Shown piece after piece: positions 18,093 through 26,386 of a stretch of 64,000 nucleotides of DNA. Both the position numbers and the translations under genes were made by a program. How positions within the stretch are numbered: the stretch's first letter is position 1; the number at the start of each line of letters is the position of its first letter. Source of the stretch: Enterobacter kobei (GTDB lineage: Bacteria > Pseudomonadota > Gammaproteobacteria > Enterobacterales > Enterobacteriaceae); NCBI RefSeq assembly GCF_018323985.1, contig NZ_AP024590.1:2294001-2358000 (forward strand). The letters run 5' to 3'. The notes beneath the pieces were generated by a model, which worked only from the letters and a program-made list of their open reading frames with translations, did not search any database and was not told where the DNA came from.

Positions 18093-19238
18093 ATGAGCAA
18101 AACATTTGCGCGCAGCTGTCTGTGTTCGCTGGGTATGACCCTTGCCTGTGCCCACGCCGCCGAACCGCCGACACAGATCGGTAAAGGCGAAGGGCGGCTG
18201 GATATTATCGCCTGGCCTGGTTATATCGAACGTGGGCAAACCGATAAAGACTACGACTGGGTCACGGCCTTTGAAAAAGAGACCGGCTGCGCCGTCAACG
18301 TCAAAACCGCTGCCACCTCCGACGAAATGGTCAGCCTGATGGCGAAAGGCGGTTACGATCTGGTTACCGCCTCCGGTGACGCCTCTCTGCGGCTGATCAT
18401 GGGTAAACGCGTCCAGCCGATCAATACCGCGCTGATCGAGAACTGGAAGAACGTCGATCCGCGTATGGAAAAGGGCGACTGGTTTAACGTCAACGGTAAA
18501 GTCTACGGCACGCCTTATCAGTGGGGACCGAACCTGCTGATGTACAATACGAAAACCTTTCCCACTCCGCCTGACAGCTGGGCGGTGCTGTTCATCAAGC
18601 AAAACCTGCCCGACGGCAAAAGTAACCAGGGCCGCGTACAGGCCTATGACGGGCCGATTTATATCGCCGATGCCGCGCTTTATGTGAAAGCCACTCAGCC
18701 AGAACTCGGCATTGACGATCCTTATCAGCTCACACAACAGCAGTACGACGCGGTGCTGAAAGTGCTGCGCGATCAGCATCAACTGATCCACCGTTACTGG
18801 CACGACACCACCGTGCAGATGAGCGATTTCAAAAACGAAGGGGTGGTAGCCTCCAGCGCCTGGCCGTATCAGGCGAACGCGCTGAAAGGCGAAAACCAGC
18901 CCATCGCCACCGTCTTTCCGAAAGAGGGGGTGACCGGCTGGGCAGACACCACCATGCTACACGCCGACGCCAAACACCCGAACTGCGCCTATAAGTGGAT
19001 GAACTGGTCACTGACGCCAAAAGTACAGGGCGACGTGGCGGCGTGGTTCGGCTCCCTGCCTGTCGTGCCGGAAGGCTGCAAGGCCAGCCCGCTGCTCGGT
19101 GAAAAAGGCTGCGACACCAACGGCTACAGCTTCTTTGACAAGATCGCCTTCTGGAAAACCCCGGTGGCGGACGGCGGCAAATATGTGCCGTACAGCCGCT
19201 GGACGCAGGATTACATCGCCATTATGGGTGGACGTTAA
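18093..19238 (+). CDS. ydcS: YdcS, periplasmic polyamine-type binding protein
   Basis: 381 residues, identical in length to E. coli YdcS. A signal peptide of about 22 residues ends AHAAEP. It belongs to the PotD/spermidine-putrescine binding family; E. coli YdcS is also reported as a polyhydroxybutyrate synthase and as linked to DNA uptake. ATG 18093 has CAGGAG nine bases upstream; a longer in-frame extension to 18012 is rejected because it would bury the signal peptide. It is the first gene of ydcSTUV-patD. Confidence 0.93.
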   Translation: MSKTFARSCLCSLGMTLACAHAAEPPTQIGKGEGRLDIIAWPGYIERGQTDKDYDWVTAFEKETGCAVNVKTAATSDEMVSLMAKGGYDLVTASGDASLRLIMGKRVQPINTALIENWKNVDPRMEKGDWFNVNGKVYGTPYQWGPNLLMYNTKTFPTPPDSWAVLFIKQNLPDGKSNQGRVQAYDGPIYIADAALYVKATQPELGIDDPYQLTQQQYDAVLKVLRDQHQLIHRYWHDTTVQMSDFKNEGVVASSAWPYQANALKGENQPIATVFPKEGVTGWADTTMLHADAKHPNCAYKWMNWSLTPKVQGDVAAWFGSLPVVPEGCKASPLLGEKGCDTNGYSFFDKIAFWKTPVADGGKYVPYSRWTQDYIAIMGGR

Positions 19239-19251
19239 GGGGCGAGACAGC

Positions 19252-20265
19252 ATGACCAATGCCGTAGAGTTTCAGAATGTTTCGCGTCTGTATGGGGATG
19301 TGCGGGCGGTGGACGGCGTCAGCCTTGAGGTGAAGGACGGGGAATTTTTCTCGATGCTGGGGCCGTCCGGCTCCGGCAAAACCACCTGTTTGCGGCTGAT
19401 TGCCGGTTTTGAACAGTTATCCGGCGGGGCGATCCGCATTTTCGGGCAGGATGCCAGCGCGCTGCCGCCCTGGCAGCGTGACGTCAACACCGTGTTCCAG
19501 GATTATGCGCTGTTCCCGCACATGTCGATCCTCGACAATGTCGCCTACGGCCTGATGGTGAAGGGCATGGACAAAAAACAGCGCCATACCCGCGCCCGCG
19601 AGGCGCTGGAGAAGGTCGCGCTGGGATTTGTACATACCCGCAAACCCTCGCAACTTTCCGGCGGACAGCGACAGCGCGTGGCGATTGCCCGTGCACTGGT
19701 TAACGAACCGCGGGTGTTGCTGCTGGATGAGCCACTCGGCGCGCTCGATCTCAAACTGCGTGAGCAGATGCAGTTCGAACTGAAAAAGCTGCAACAGGAT
19801 CTGGGCATCACCTTTATTTTCGTTACCCACGATCAGGGCGAAGCGCTGTCGATGTCTGATCGGGTAGCGGTGTTCAACAATGGCCGCATCGAGCAAATCG
19901 ACAGCCCGCGCGAACTCTATCTGCGCCCGCGCACGCCTTTTGTGGCCGGTTTTGTCGGCACCGCCAACGTTTTTACTGCCGACACTGCCAGCCAGGTGTG
20001 CGGCATGACGGGGATCTATTCCCTGCGCCCCGAACATATCCGTCTGAACGTACCGGGCGAAATAGAGGTGCAGGGCGTGGTGCAGGCAGTGCAGTATCAG
20101 GGGGCGGCGACGCGCTTTGAACTGCGACTGCCGGGTGGCGAAAAATTACTGGTGAGCCAGGCGAATCTCTCTGATGCGCAACTGCCGACGCTATTGCAGC
20201 CGGGTCAGCCGGTGCAGGCGTCCTGGGCGCGGGCGGCGATGGTGCCGTTGCAGGGGGCGGGCTAA
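19252..20265 (+). CDS. ydcT: YdcT, ABC transporter ATPase
   Basis: 337 residues as in E. coli. Walker A GPSGSGKTT at 37-45, Q-loop Gln 83, signature LSGGQ at 135-139 and Walker B LLLDE at 156-160 are all intact, followed by a TOBE-like C-terminal domain. It energises import by YdcU/YdcV. It begins 13 bases after ydcS and its stop abuts the ydcU start (TAAATG). Confidence 0.95.
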   Translation: MTNAVEFQNVSRLYGDVRAVDGVSLEVKDGEFFSMLGPSGSGKTTCLRLIAGFEQLSGGAIRIFGQDASALPPWQRDVNTVFQDYALFPHMSILDNVAYGLMVKGMDKKQRHTRAREALEKVALGFVHTRKPSQLSGGQRQRVAIARALVNEPRVLLLDEPLGALDLKLREQMQFELKKLQQDLGITFIFVTHDQGEALSMSDRVAVFNNGRIEQIDSPRELYLRPRTPFVAGFVGTANVFTADTASQVCGMTGIYSLRPEHIRLNVPGEIEVQGVVQAVQYQGAATRFELRLPGGEKLLVSQANLSDAQLPTLLQPGQPVQASWARAAMVPLQGAG

Positions 20266-21207
20266 ATGGCGATGAACGTTTCTCCTCTGCCCGCGACGCA
20301 GCGGGCAGGAAGGCTGTCGGGCTTTTTCTGGCGCAGGCCTGGCCTCGGGCTGTTCCTGCTGCTGGTACCGCCGCTGATGTGGTTCGGCGTGGTCTATTTC
20401 GGCTCGCTGCTCACACTGTTGTGGCAGGGCTTTTACACTTTCGACGATTTCACCATGTCGGTGACGCCGGATCTGACGCTGGCGAATCTGCGGGCGCTGT
20501 TTAATCCCGCCAACTACGACATCATCCTGCGCACGCTGACCATGGCGCTGGCGGTCACGGTCGCCAGCGCCATTCTGGCGTTCCCGATGGCGTGGTTTAT
20601 GGCGCGGTATACCCGTGGCAAGATGAAAGCCTTTTTCTACATTGCCGTGATGCTGCCAATGTGGGCGAGTTACATCGTCAAAGCTTACGCCTGGACGTTG
20701 CTGCTGGCGAAAGACGGCGTGGCGCAGTGGTTCTTAAATCACCTCGGGCTGCAACCGCTGCTGGCAGCCTTTCTGACCCTGCCGGCGGTAGGCGGCAGCA
20801 CGCTTTCCACTTCCGGCGTCGGGCGCTTTCTGGTGTTTCTTTACATCTGGCTGCCATTTATGATCCTGCCGGTGCAGGCGGCGCTGGAGCGGCTACCCGC
20901 CTCGCTGTTACAGGCATCAGCCGATCTGGGGGCGCGTCCGGCGCAAACCTTCCGTTACGTAGTGCTGCCGCTGGCCATTCCGGGCATTGCCGCCGGTTCC
21001 ATTTTCATCTTCTCACTGACGCTGGGGGACTTTATCGTCCCGCAGCTGGTCGGCCCGCCAGGGTATTTCATCGGCAACATGGTCTATTCCCAGCAGGGAG
21101 CAATTGGCAACATGCCGATGGCGGCGGCCTTTACGCTGGTGCCCATTGTATTAATTGCCCTTTATCTGGCGTTCGTGAAACGTCTGGGAGCCTTCGATGC
21201 ACTCTGA
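20266..21207 (+). CDS. ydcU: YdcU, ABC transporter permease
   Basis: 313-residue inner-membrane permease of the PotB type with about six helices. The cytoplasmic EAA-type loop reads LLQASADLGARPAQTFRYVVLPLAIPG near residue 217. Length equals E. coli YdcU. It directly follows ydcT and overlaps ydcV by 11 bases. Confidence 0.94.
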   Translation: MAMNVSPLPATQRAGRLSGFFWRRPGLGLFLLLVPPLMWFGVVYFGSLLTLLWQGFYTFDDFTMSVTPDLTLANLRALFNPANYDIILRTLTMALAVTVASAILAFPMAWFMARYTRGKMKAFFYIAVMLPMWASYIVKAYAWTLLLAKDGVAQWFLNHLGLQPLLAAFLTLPAVGGSTLSTSGVGRFLVFLYIWLPFMILPVQAALERLPASLLQASADLGARPAQTFRYVVLPLAIPGIAAGSIFIFSLTLGDFIVPQLVGPPGYFIGNMVYSQQGAIGNMPMAAAFTLVPIVLIALYLAFVKRLGAFDAL

Positions 21208-21991
21208 TCGCGCCCCTTTTTTGCTCAAAGTCGCGGCCTGGGGCGGGGTGATCTTCCTGCATTTCCCTCTCGCCATCATCGCGATTTATGCGTTCAACAC
21301 CGAAGACGCAGCATTCAGTTTTCCCCCGCAGGGGCTGACGCTGCGCTGGTTCAGCGTGGCTGCAACACGGGGTGATATTCTGGAATCAGTGACGTTGTCA
21401 CTTAAAATCGCTGCGCTGTCGACGGTTATCGCGTTAGTACTTGGCACGCTTGCTGCAGCAGCACTATGGCGCAGCACGTTTTTTGGTAAAAACGCCATCT
21501 CTTTGCTGTTACTGCTGCCCATTGCGCTACCGGGGATTATTACCGGGCTGGCGCTGCTGACGGCGTTTAAAACCGTCGATCTGGAGCCGGGTTTTTTAAC
21601 TATCGTCATCGGCCATGCGACTTTTTGCGTGGTGGTGGTGTTTAACAACGTCATCGCACGCTTTCGCCGCACCTCATGGAGCCTGGTGGAAGCGTCGATG
21701 GATTTGGGCGCGACCGGCTGGCAGACCTTCCGCTATGTGGTGCTGCCGAACCTGGGTTCGGCGCTGCTGGCGGGCGGCATGCTGGCGTTTGCGCTGTCGT
21801 TTGACGAAATCATCGTCACCACCTTCACCGCCGGGCATGAACGAACGCTGCCCTTGTGGCTGCTCAACCAGTTAGGCCGACCGCGCGACGTGCCGGTGAC
21901 GAACGTGGTGGCGCTACTGGTGATGCTGGTAACGATGCTGCCGATCCTCGGTGCCTGGTGGCTGACCCGCGAGGACGACACCGGGAAATAA
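21197..21991 (+). CDS. ydcV: YdcV, ABC transporter permease
   Basis: 264-residue permease of the PotC type, same length as E. coli YdcV. The coupling loop LVEASMDLGATGWQTFRYVVLPNLGSA is intact. It starts inside the end of ydcU and is followed 25 bases later by patD, so the transporter and the aldehyde dehydrogenase form one operon. Confidence 0.94.
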   Translation: MHSDRAPFLLKVAAWGGVIFLHFPLAIIAIYAFNTEDAAFSFPPQGLTLRWFSVAATRGDILESVTLSLKIAALSTVIALVLGTLAAAALWRSTFFGKNAISLLLLLPIALPGIITGLALLTAFKTVDLEPGFLTIVIGHATFCVVVVFNNVIARFRRTSWSLVEASMDLGATGWQTFRYVVLPNLGSALLAGGMLAFALSFDEIIVTTFTAGHERTLPLWLLNQLGRPRDVPVTNVVALLVMLVTMLPILGAWWLTREDDTGK

Positions 21992-22016
21992 CTGACCACA
22001 GAGAAAGGACAATGCT

Positions 22017-23441
22017 ATGCAACATCAACTGTTAATTAATGGCGAGCTGATCAACGGCGAAGGCGAAACCCAGGCAGTGTATAACCCGGCCACCGGGGAG
22101 GTGTTGCTGGAGATCGCCGAAGCGTCCGCCGCCCAGGTAGACGCCGCCGTGCGCGCCGCCGATCGCGCGTTTAGCGAATGGGGGCAGACTACGCCGAAAG
22201 TACGTGCCGAGGCGCTGCTGAAACTGGCGCAGGTGATTGAAGACAACGCCGACGCGCTGGCAAAACTTGAGTCACTCAACTGCGGCAAACCGCTGCACTG
22301 TGCGCTAAACGATGAGATCCCGGCAGTGGTGGACGTGTTTCGCTTTTTTGCCGGCGCAGCACGCACGCTCAATGGCCTGGCCGCAGGGGAGTATCTGGAA
22401 GGGCACACCTCGATGATCCGCCGTGATCCGGTGGGCGTCGTCGCGTCCATTGCGCCCTGGAACTATCCGCTGATGATGGCGGCCTGGAAACTGGCCCCGG
22501 CGCTGGCGGCAGGTAACTGTGTGGTGATCAAACCTTCGGAGATCACACCGCTGACGGCGCTGAAACTGGCAGAGCTGGCAAAAGACATTTTCCCGGCAGG
22601 CGTACTGAACGTGCTGTTTGGCCGCGGTAAAACCGTCGGCGATCCGCTCACCGGTCATGAAAAAGTGCGCATGGTATCCCTTACCGGCTCAATTGCCACG
22701 GGCGAACATATCATCGCGCATACTGCCTCCTCGGTGAAACGCACCCACATGGAACTGGGCGGCAAAGCACCGGTGATCGTCTTTGACGATGCTGATCTGG
22801 AGGCGGTTGTCGAAGGCGTGCGCACCTTTGGTTATTACAACGCCGGGCAGGACTGCACCGCTGCCTGTCGTATTTACGCGCAAAAAGGCATTTACCCGGC
22901 GCTGGTGGAAAAACTCGGCGCCGCCATCGCCAGCCTGAAAATGGGCGCGCCGGAGGATGAATCTACCGAACTGGGGCCGCTAAGCTCCGAAGCGCATCTG
23001 GCGCGGGTCAGCGCGGCGGTGGACGAGGCAAAAGCGCTACCTCACATCAAGGTGATCACCGGCGGTCAAAAACGCGAGGGCGCAGGCTACTATTATCAGC
23101 CGACGCTACTGGCCGGGGCGAAGCAGGAAGACGCCATCGTCCAGCGTGAAGTGTTCGGCCCGGTGGTCAGCGTGACAGAATTCGACGACGAAGATCAGGT
23201 ACTGGCGTGGGCAAATGATTCACAGTACGGCCTGGCGTCATCGGTATGGACAAACGATGTTGGCCGGGCGCACCGTCTGAGCGCACGCCTGCAATATGGC
23301 TGCACCTGGGTTAATACGCACTTTATGCTGGTCAGCGAAATGCCTCACGGCGGACAGAAAATGTCCGGCTATGGCAAAGATATGTCGGTATACGGGCTGG
23401 AAGATTACACCGTGGTGCGGCATGTAATGATAAAACACTAA
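22017..23441 (+). CDS. patD: Gamma-aminobutyraldehyde dehydrogenase PatD
   Basis: Oxidises 4-aminobutanal to GABA with NAD+, in the transaminase route of putrescine degradation. 474 residues as in E. coli PatD (YdcW). The catalytic Glu 246 (MELGGK) and Cys 280 (GQDC) are at the same positions. A GAAAGGA ribosome site precedes the ATG. Its place after ydcSTUV fits uptake followed by oxidation of a putrescine-type substrate. Confidence 0.95.
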   Translation: MQHQLLINGELINGEGETQAVYNPATGEVLLEIAEASAAQVDAAVRAADRAFSEWGQTTPKVRAEALLKLAQVIEDNADALAKLESLNCGKPLHCALNDEIPAVVDVFRFFAGAARTLNGLAAGEYLEGHTSMIRRDPVGVVASIAPWNYPLMMAAWKLAPALAAGNCVVIKPSEITPLTALKLAELAKDIFPAGVLNVLFGRGKTVGDPLTGHEKVRMVSLTGSIATGEHIIAHTASSVKRTHMELGGKAPVIVFDDADLEAVVEGVRTFGYYNAGQDCTAACRIYAQKGIYPALVEKLGAAIASLKMGAPEDESTELGPLSSEAHLARVSAAVDEAKALPHIKVITGGQKREGAGYYYQPTLLAGAKQEDAIVQREVFGPVVSVTEFDDEDQVLAWANDSQYGLASSVWTNDVGRAHRLSARLQYGCTWVNTHFMLVSEMPHGGQKMSGYGKDMSVYGLEDYTVVRHVMIKH

Positions 23442-23456
23442 TTATTATTCAACGCG

Positions 23457-23494
23457 CAGGGCAACCATTATGCTAGTAACATAAGGTTGCCCTG
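23457..23494. repeat. Hairpin between the ends of patD and the aquaporin gene
   Basis: A near-perfect inverted repeat with 15-16-base arms (starting cagggcaacc and ending ggttgccctg, one bulge) around a 7-base loop. Neither strand has a T-tract after it, so intrinsic termination is uncertain, although its place between convergent genes suggests 3'-end formation. Confidence 0.6.
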
Positions 23495-23543
23495 AATTAG
23501 GTCATCGTAATTAAAGAAAATTATTTACGCTCGCCCGTTAATT

Positions 23544-24260
23544 TCAGCTTACTCGCTTATATATGACCGTTTCCGTGCTGAGAAGAAAACGATAAATCAC
23601 ACCGCCAATAATACCGCCGATAAGCGGCACCAGCCAGAATAGCCATAATTGCTCTAATGCCCAGGTTCCCTGGAAAATAGCCACTGCCGTACTGCGCGCC
23701 GGATTAACAGAGGTGTTGGTAACGGGAATGCTGATCAGATGGATCAGGGTCAGCGCCAGACCAATCGCGATGGGGGCAAAACCGGCGGGGGCACGCTTAT
23801 CAGTTGCGCCGTGGATAACAATCAGGAAGAACGCGGTGAGCACCAGTTCAGCGATAATGGCAGCCAGCAGTGAATATTCGCCTGGTGAATGTTCCCCATA
23901 TCCATTAGCGGCGAAACCACTGGCTGTTACGTCAAAGTTCGCGTTACCGCTGGCAATCAGATACAGCACGCCTGCCGCAGCGATACCGCCAATAACCTGC
24001 GCGAGGATGTAAGGCAGGACATCGCGCAATGAGAAACGACCACCGGCCCACAGTCCGAGCGTCACCGCTGGGTTGAAGTGTCCACCGGAAATATGCCCTA
24101 CGGCATAGGCCATGGTCAGCACCGTCAGACCAAACGCGAGGGCAACGCCCGCGAACCCAATTCCCAACTGTGGAAAAGCGGCAGCCAGAACTGCACTGCC
24201 GCAGCCACCAAAGACCAGCCAGAACGTGCCGAAAAATTCAGCAGCGGTTTTTCTTAACAT
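23544..24260 (-). CDS. aqpZ: Aquaporin Z
   Basis: 238-residue water channel with six helices and two NPA half-helices at 63-65 and 186-188. The selectivity-filter residues of E. coli AqpZ (F43, H174, T183, R189) are all in place, so this is a water-selective aquaporin, not a glycerol facilitator. It is about seven residues longer than E. coli AqpZ at the C-terminus. In E. coli the gene is elsewhere on the chromosome, so this copy is relocated or an additional paralogue. Confidence 0.92.
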   Translation of the reverse strand: MLRKTAAEFFGTFWLVFGGCGSAVLAAAFPQLGIGFAGVALAFGLTVLTMAYAVGHISGGHFNPAVTLGLWAGGRFSLRDVLPYILAQVIGGIAAAGVLYLIASGNANFDVTASGFAANGYGEHSPGEYSLLAAIIAELVLTAFFLIVIHGATDKRAPAGFAPIAIGLALTLIHLISIPVTNTSVNPARSTAVAIFQGTWALEQLWLFWLVPLIGGIIGGVIYRFLLSTETVIYKRVS

Positions 24261-24630
24261 CGATAAGTTCCTTTTGTTAATTAGTTATTCATGGCGTAAA
24301 TATAACGCTGGCTTATGATAATACCTGGAACGCGCAAGGGAATACATAAGCGCTATAAAGGCCACTATTGATAACATCCATGATGTTATTATTGTGACTG
24401 TAGTTGTTAAGGTGTAAATAAGCTTTTTATGTAACTGGTTAAATGTATAAATTTTTATTTTATTGTTAATTAGATGCACTCATATATATATGGCATGCCA
24501 TTTTTTTGGGTAATTGTTATTGCTGTTACGAATGTCAATTTATTCGGGCTATGCTGTGACGGGGACGCCGTTCAGGGCGGCAGATTTGGCCGATAATACC
24601 TGCGGTCTTTACGCAGGGAGCGCTGTCACG
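24261..24630. other. A+T-rich region with no gene seen, between aqpZ and the first ortT-like gene
   Basis: About 370 bases, strongly A+T-rich from 24340 to 24520. It must contain the aqpZ promoter (minus strand) and probably that of the ortT-like gene. No ORF resembling a known family is visible, and no clear operator was found. Confidence 0.5.
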
Positions 24631-24804
24631 ATGACACTTTATTTTAAGCTACTGATTTTCTATGCGGTGATGGCGGTGGTATGCGGCGTCATCACCTGGT
24701 TTCTCACCAAAGACAAAGGCTGGGTGCGCCTGCTCGCCGCCGTGCTGGTAGGGCTGACATGGCCGATGAGCTTCCCGATGGCCTTACTCCTCTCTCTGTT
24801 CTGA
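24631..24804 (+). CDS. OrtT-like small membrane toxin, copy 1
   Basis: 57-residue, two-helix membrane protein of the GhoT/OrtT family (MTLYFKLLIFYAVMAVVCGV start; TWPMSFPMALLLSLF end). E. coli OrtT (YdcX) is also 57 residues with the same ending. OrtT damages membrane potential and is tied to the stringent response. This copy is more diverged than copy 2 at 25576. An in-frame extension to 24514 exists, but ATG 24631 gives the family length. Its last 21 bases overlap the end of the opposing gene. Confidence 0.8.
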   Translation: MTLYFKLLIFYAVMAVVCGVITWFLTKDKGWVRLLAAVLVGLTWPMSFPMALLLSLF

Positions 24805-25485
24805 ATGGCCAGATCCCACGATCCATTTATGACTCCAGTTGTAATTCACCATGGCCAGCATCAGTGGCGCTCGCACATCACCAAAACGTGAAGCTTCATG
24901 GCGGGTAAAAAACTCACGAAAACGCGGCGGCAGACGGGACGCCTCATAACGCACCAGCGTGCTGTGCCAGAAGGGCGGCGGCAGCGGCGTGTTAACGTAA
25001 CGCTGCGTTAACGCCGATTTCCAGGGGCTGGTCAGCAGTGCCTCGGCAAAACGTTGCCGTTGCGCGAGGCTGGCGGCGTCCGGAATGCCTGCGAGCAGAA
25101 GTTGATCGGGAAGGGCCACCAGTCGCAGATCGCGAATGGTAACGGTCAGCGGCGTGATGTCATCAAACCGCTCCGTCAGATGGGTAAGATCCTGCGGCGA
25201 CTGTGGCGTGGCATAGATCGCATCGGTAACCGCTAAAAACGTAAAGTGCAGCGCCGTAACAGGCATGACATCCGCCAGGGGATCGCCTGCGGCCAGCGCA
25301 TGCAGCTCGTGCAACAGGGCGGCAATGGTGGGAGATAACGGCGGGGTGATGCCGGTTGCCAGCGCGAACTTATCTTTTGCATAACGCGGCGCATGCCGTG
25401 TCTCGCCGATGCCGGGCTTATGCGCCCAGTCCGCTAACGTACGGGAGGATGTACTGTCATAAAGCGCATTCAGCGTGTGGATCAA
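24784..25485 (-). CDS. 2H-phosphoesterase-like protein (2'-5' RNA ligase fold)
   Basis: 233 residues with two spaced His-x-Thr motifs: H80-F-T82 in ALHFTFLAV and H174-S-T176 in FWHSTLVRY. This is the hallmark of the 2H phosphoesterase superfamily, whose members open or form 2'-5' or cyclic phosphodiester bonds. I do not recognise a characterised orthologue. The start codon is TTG (25485) with a strong purine-rich AAGGAAAGGG site upstream; no ATG with a comparable site is near. It sits between two ortT-like genes and diverges from copy 2 across a promoter region with an FNR-type site. Confidence 0.65.
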   Translation of the reverse strand: MIHTLNALYDSTSSRTLADWAHKPGIGETRHAPRYAKDKFALATGITPPLSPTIAALLHELHALAAGDPLADVMPVTALHFTFLAVTDAIYATPQSPQDLTHLTERFDDITPLTVTIRDLRLVALPDQLLLAGIPDAASLAQRQRFAEALLTSPWKSALTQRYVNTPLPPPFWHSTLVRYEASRLPPRFREFFTRHEASRFGDVRAPLMLAMVNYNWSHKWIVGSGHSEQREE

Positions 25486-25514
25486 TTTTCCCTTTCCTTT
25501 TGCTGTAACAAAAC

Positions 25515-25528
25515 TTGATTAATATCAA
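25515..25528. promoter_or_regulatory. Perfect FNR-type site between the 2H gene and ortT
   Basis: TTGAT, four bases, ATCAA: an exact match to the FNR consensus. It is centred 54 bases before the ortT start codon and 36 bases before the TTG of the divergent gene. It could link either gene to oxygen limitation. CRP would need TGTGA half-sites, which are absent. Confidence 0.65.
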
Positions 25529-25575
25529 TAAACGATGCATATTGCGGCCGTTTTGTCTCTGGAATCGATCACATT

Positions 25576-25749
25576 ATGACGCTCTATCAAAAAATGCTGG
25601 CTTTCTACGCCGTCATGGCCGCCATCAGCGCACTGATCACCTGGTTTTTGTCGAAAGATCGTAAGCGCATCCGTTTCCTCAGCGCCTTTCTGGTTGGCTC
25701 CACCTGGCCGATGAGCTTTCCGGTCGCGCTGCTGATCTCACTTTTCTAA
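25576..25749 (+). CDS. ortT: OrtT, orphan membrane toxin, copy 2
   Basis: 57-residue two-helix membrane protein, closer to E. coli OrtT than copy 1 (shared FYAVMAAI, ITWFLS, RIRFLSAFLVG and TWPMSFPVALL). Overexpression of the E. coli protein disrupts the membrane and helps cells grow under stringent stress caused by antifolates. It is transcribed divergently from the 2H gene, downstream of an FNR-type site. Confidence 0.85.
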   Translation: MTLYQKMLAFYAVMAAISALITWFLSKDRKRIRFLSAFLVGSTWPMSFPVALLISLF

Positions 25750-25843
25750 GGCATCCAGCGAGCCGACGCAAAGGGCTCCGTTTGGGAAACGGAAAATAGT
25801 GTACGTGAAGGCTGTTTTTTAACCCTATCAGCCTTTGGAAAAG

Positions 25844-26135
25844 TTACGCTACAAGTGACTCACTGACAGGTTTGCGTTTTCTATTTACCCGCAGCGCTTC
25901 AACGACCAGTGAGAATGCCGGAGACGGTTGTTTCCTGCCAGGATAATATAAGTAGTAACCAGGGAATGGTTTGCACCATTGCTCCAGTACACGAACCAGC
26001 CTACCGTCTTCAATATGAGTTTCAAACTCTTCTTCTGGCAAAAAAGCCATCCCGTCTTGATCAAAGTCCCTTAATATCCGGGTACTCACGCAACAGGGGA
26101 GCCAACTCAGGCAGCAGCGCGGGTAAAACTCGCTC
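25844..26135 (-). pseudogene. LysR-type regulator remnant (internal deletion and frameshift)
   Basis: The first piece (about 26070-26133) reads VLPALLPELAPLLREYPDIK, a stretch typical of the LysR effector domain, then hits a stop. In another frame, 25844-26089 encodes the LysR C-terminus (EDGRLVRVLEQWCKPFPGYYLYYPGRKQPSPAFSLVVEALR). The DNA-binding domain and the middle are missing, so this is a decayed gene. The tail resembles that of the intact LysR gene at 53545-54441. Confidence 0.8.
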
Positions 26136-26386
26136 TATTGATAAGTATTAGTAATAAAGCCATTAAGCATTCATTAGCTAGTAATGCTGCTCTCAGCGTG
26201 TAGAATTTTCAGCAAGAGATTTTTAAACGATGGCGTTATAAACGCTTTTGCCCTTTTTATCTTTCTTTCACTTTTCATTTTTTTGACGTTATTCCTGAGA
26301 ATAGCGTTCTTTATTAGTGATAGCGGCTGCTCTGGCCTAACTGACATCACGTAAAAATATCTACCAAACCACCTGAGGATCATCCA

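Noticed and set aside
24514..24630. N-terminal extension of the first ortT-like gene to 96 codons
   Set aside because: The OrtT family is 57 residues and ATG 24631 gives exactly that length; the extension has no similarity to it.
25808..25835. Hairpin after ortT copy 2 as a terminator
   Set aside because: The arms are only 7 bases with a 14-base T-rich loop and no T-run after the stem.
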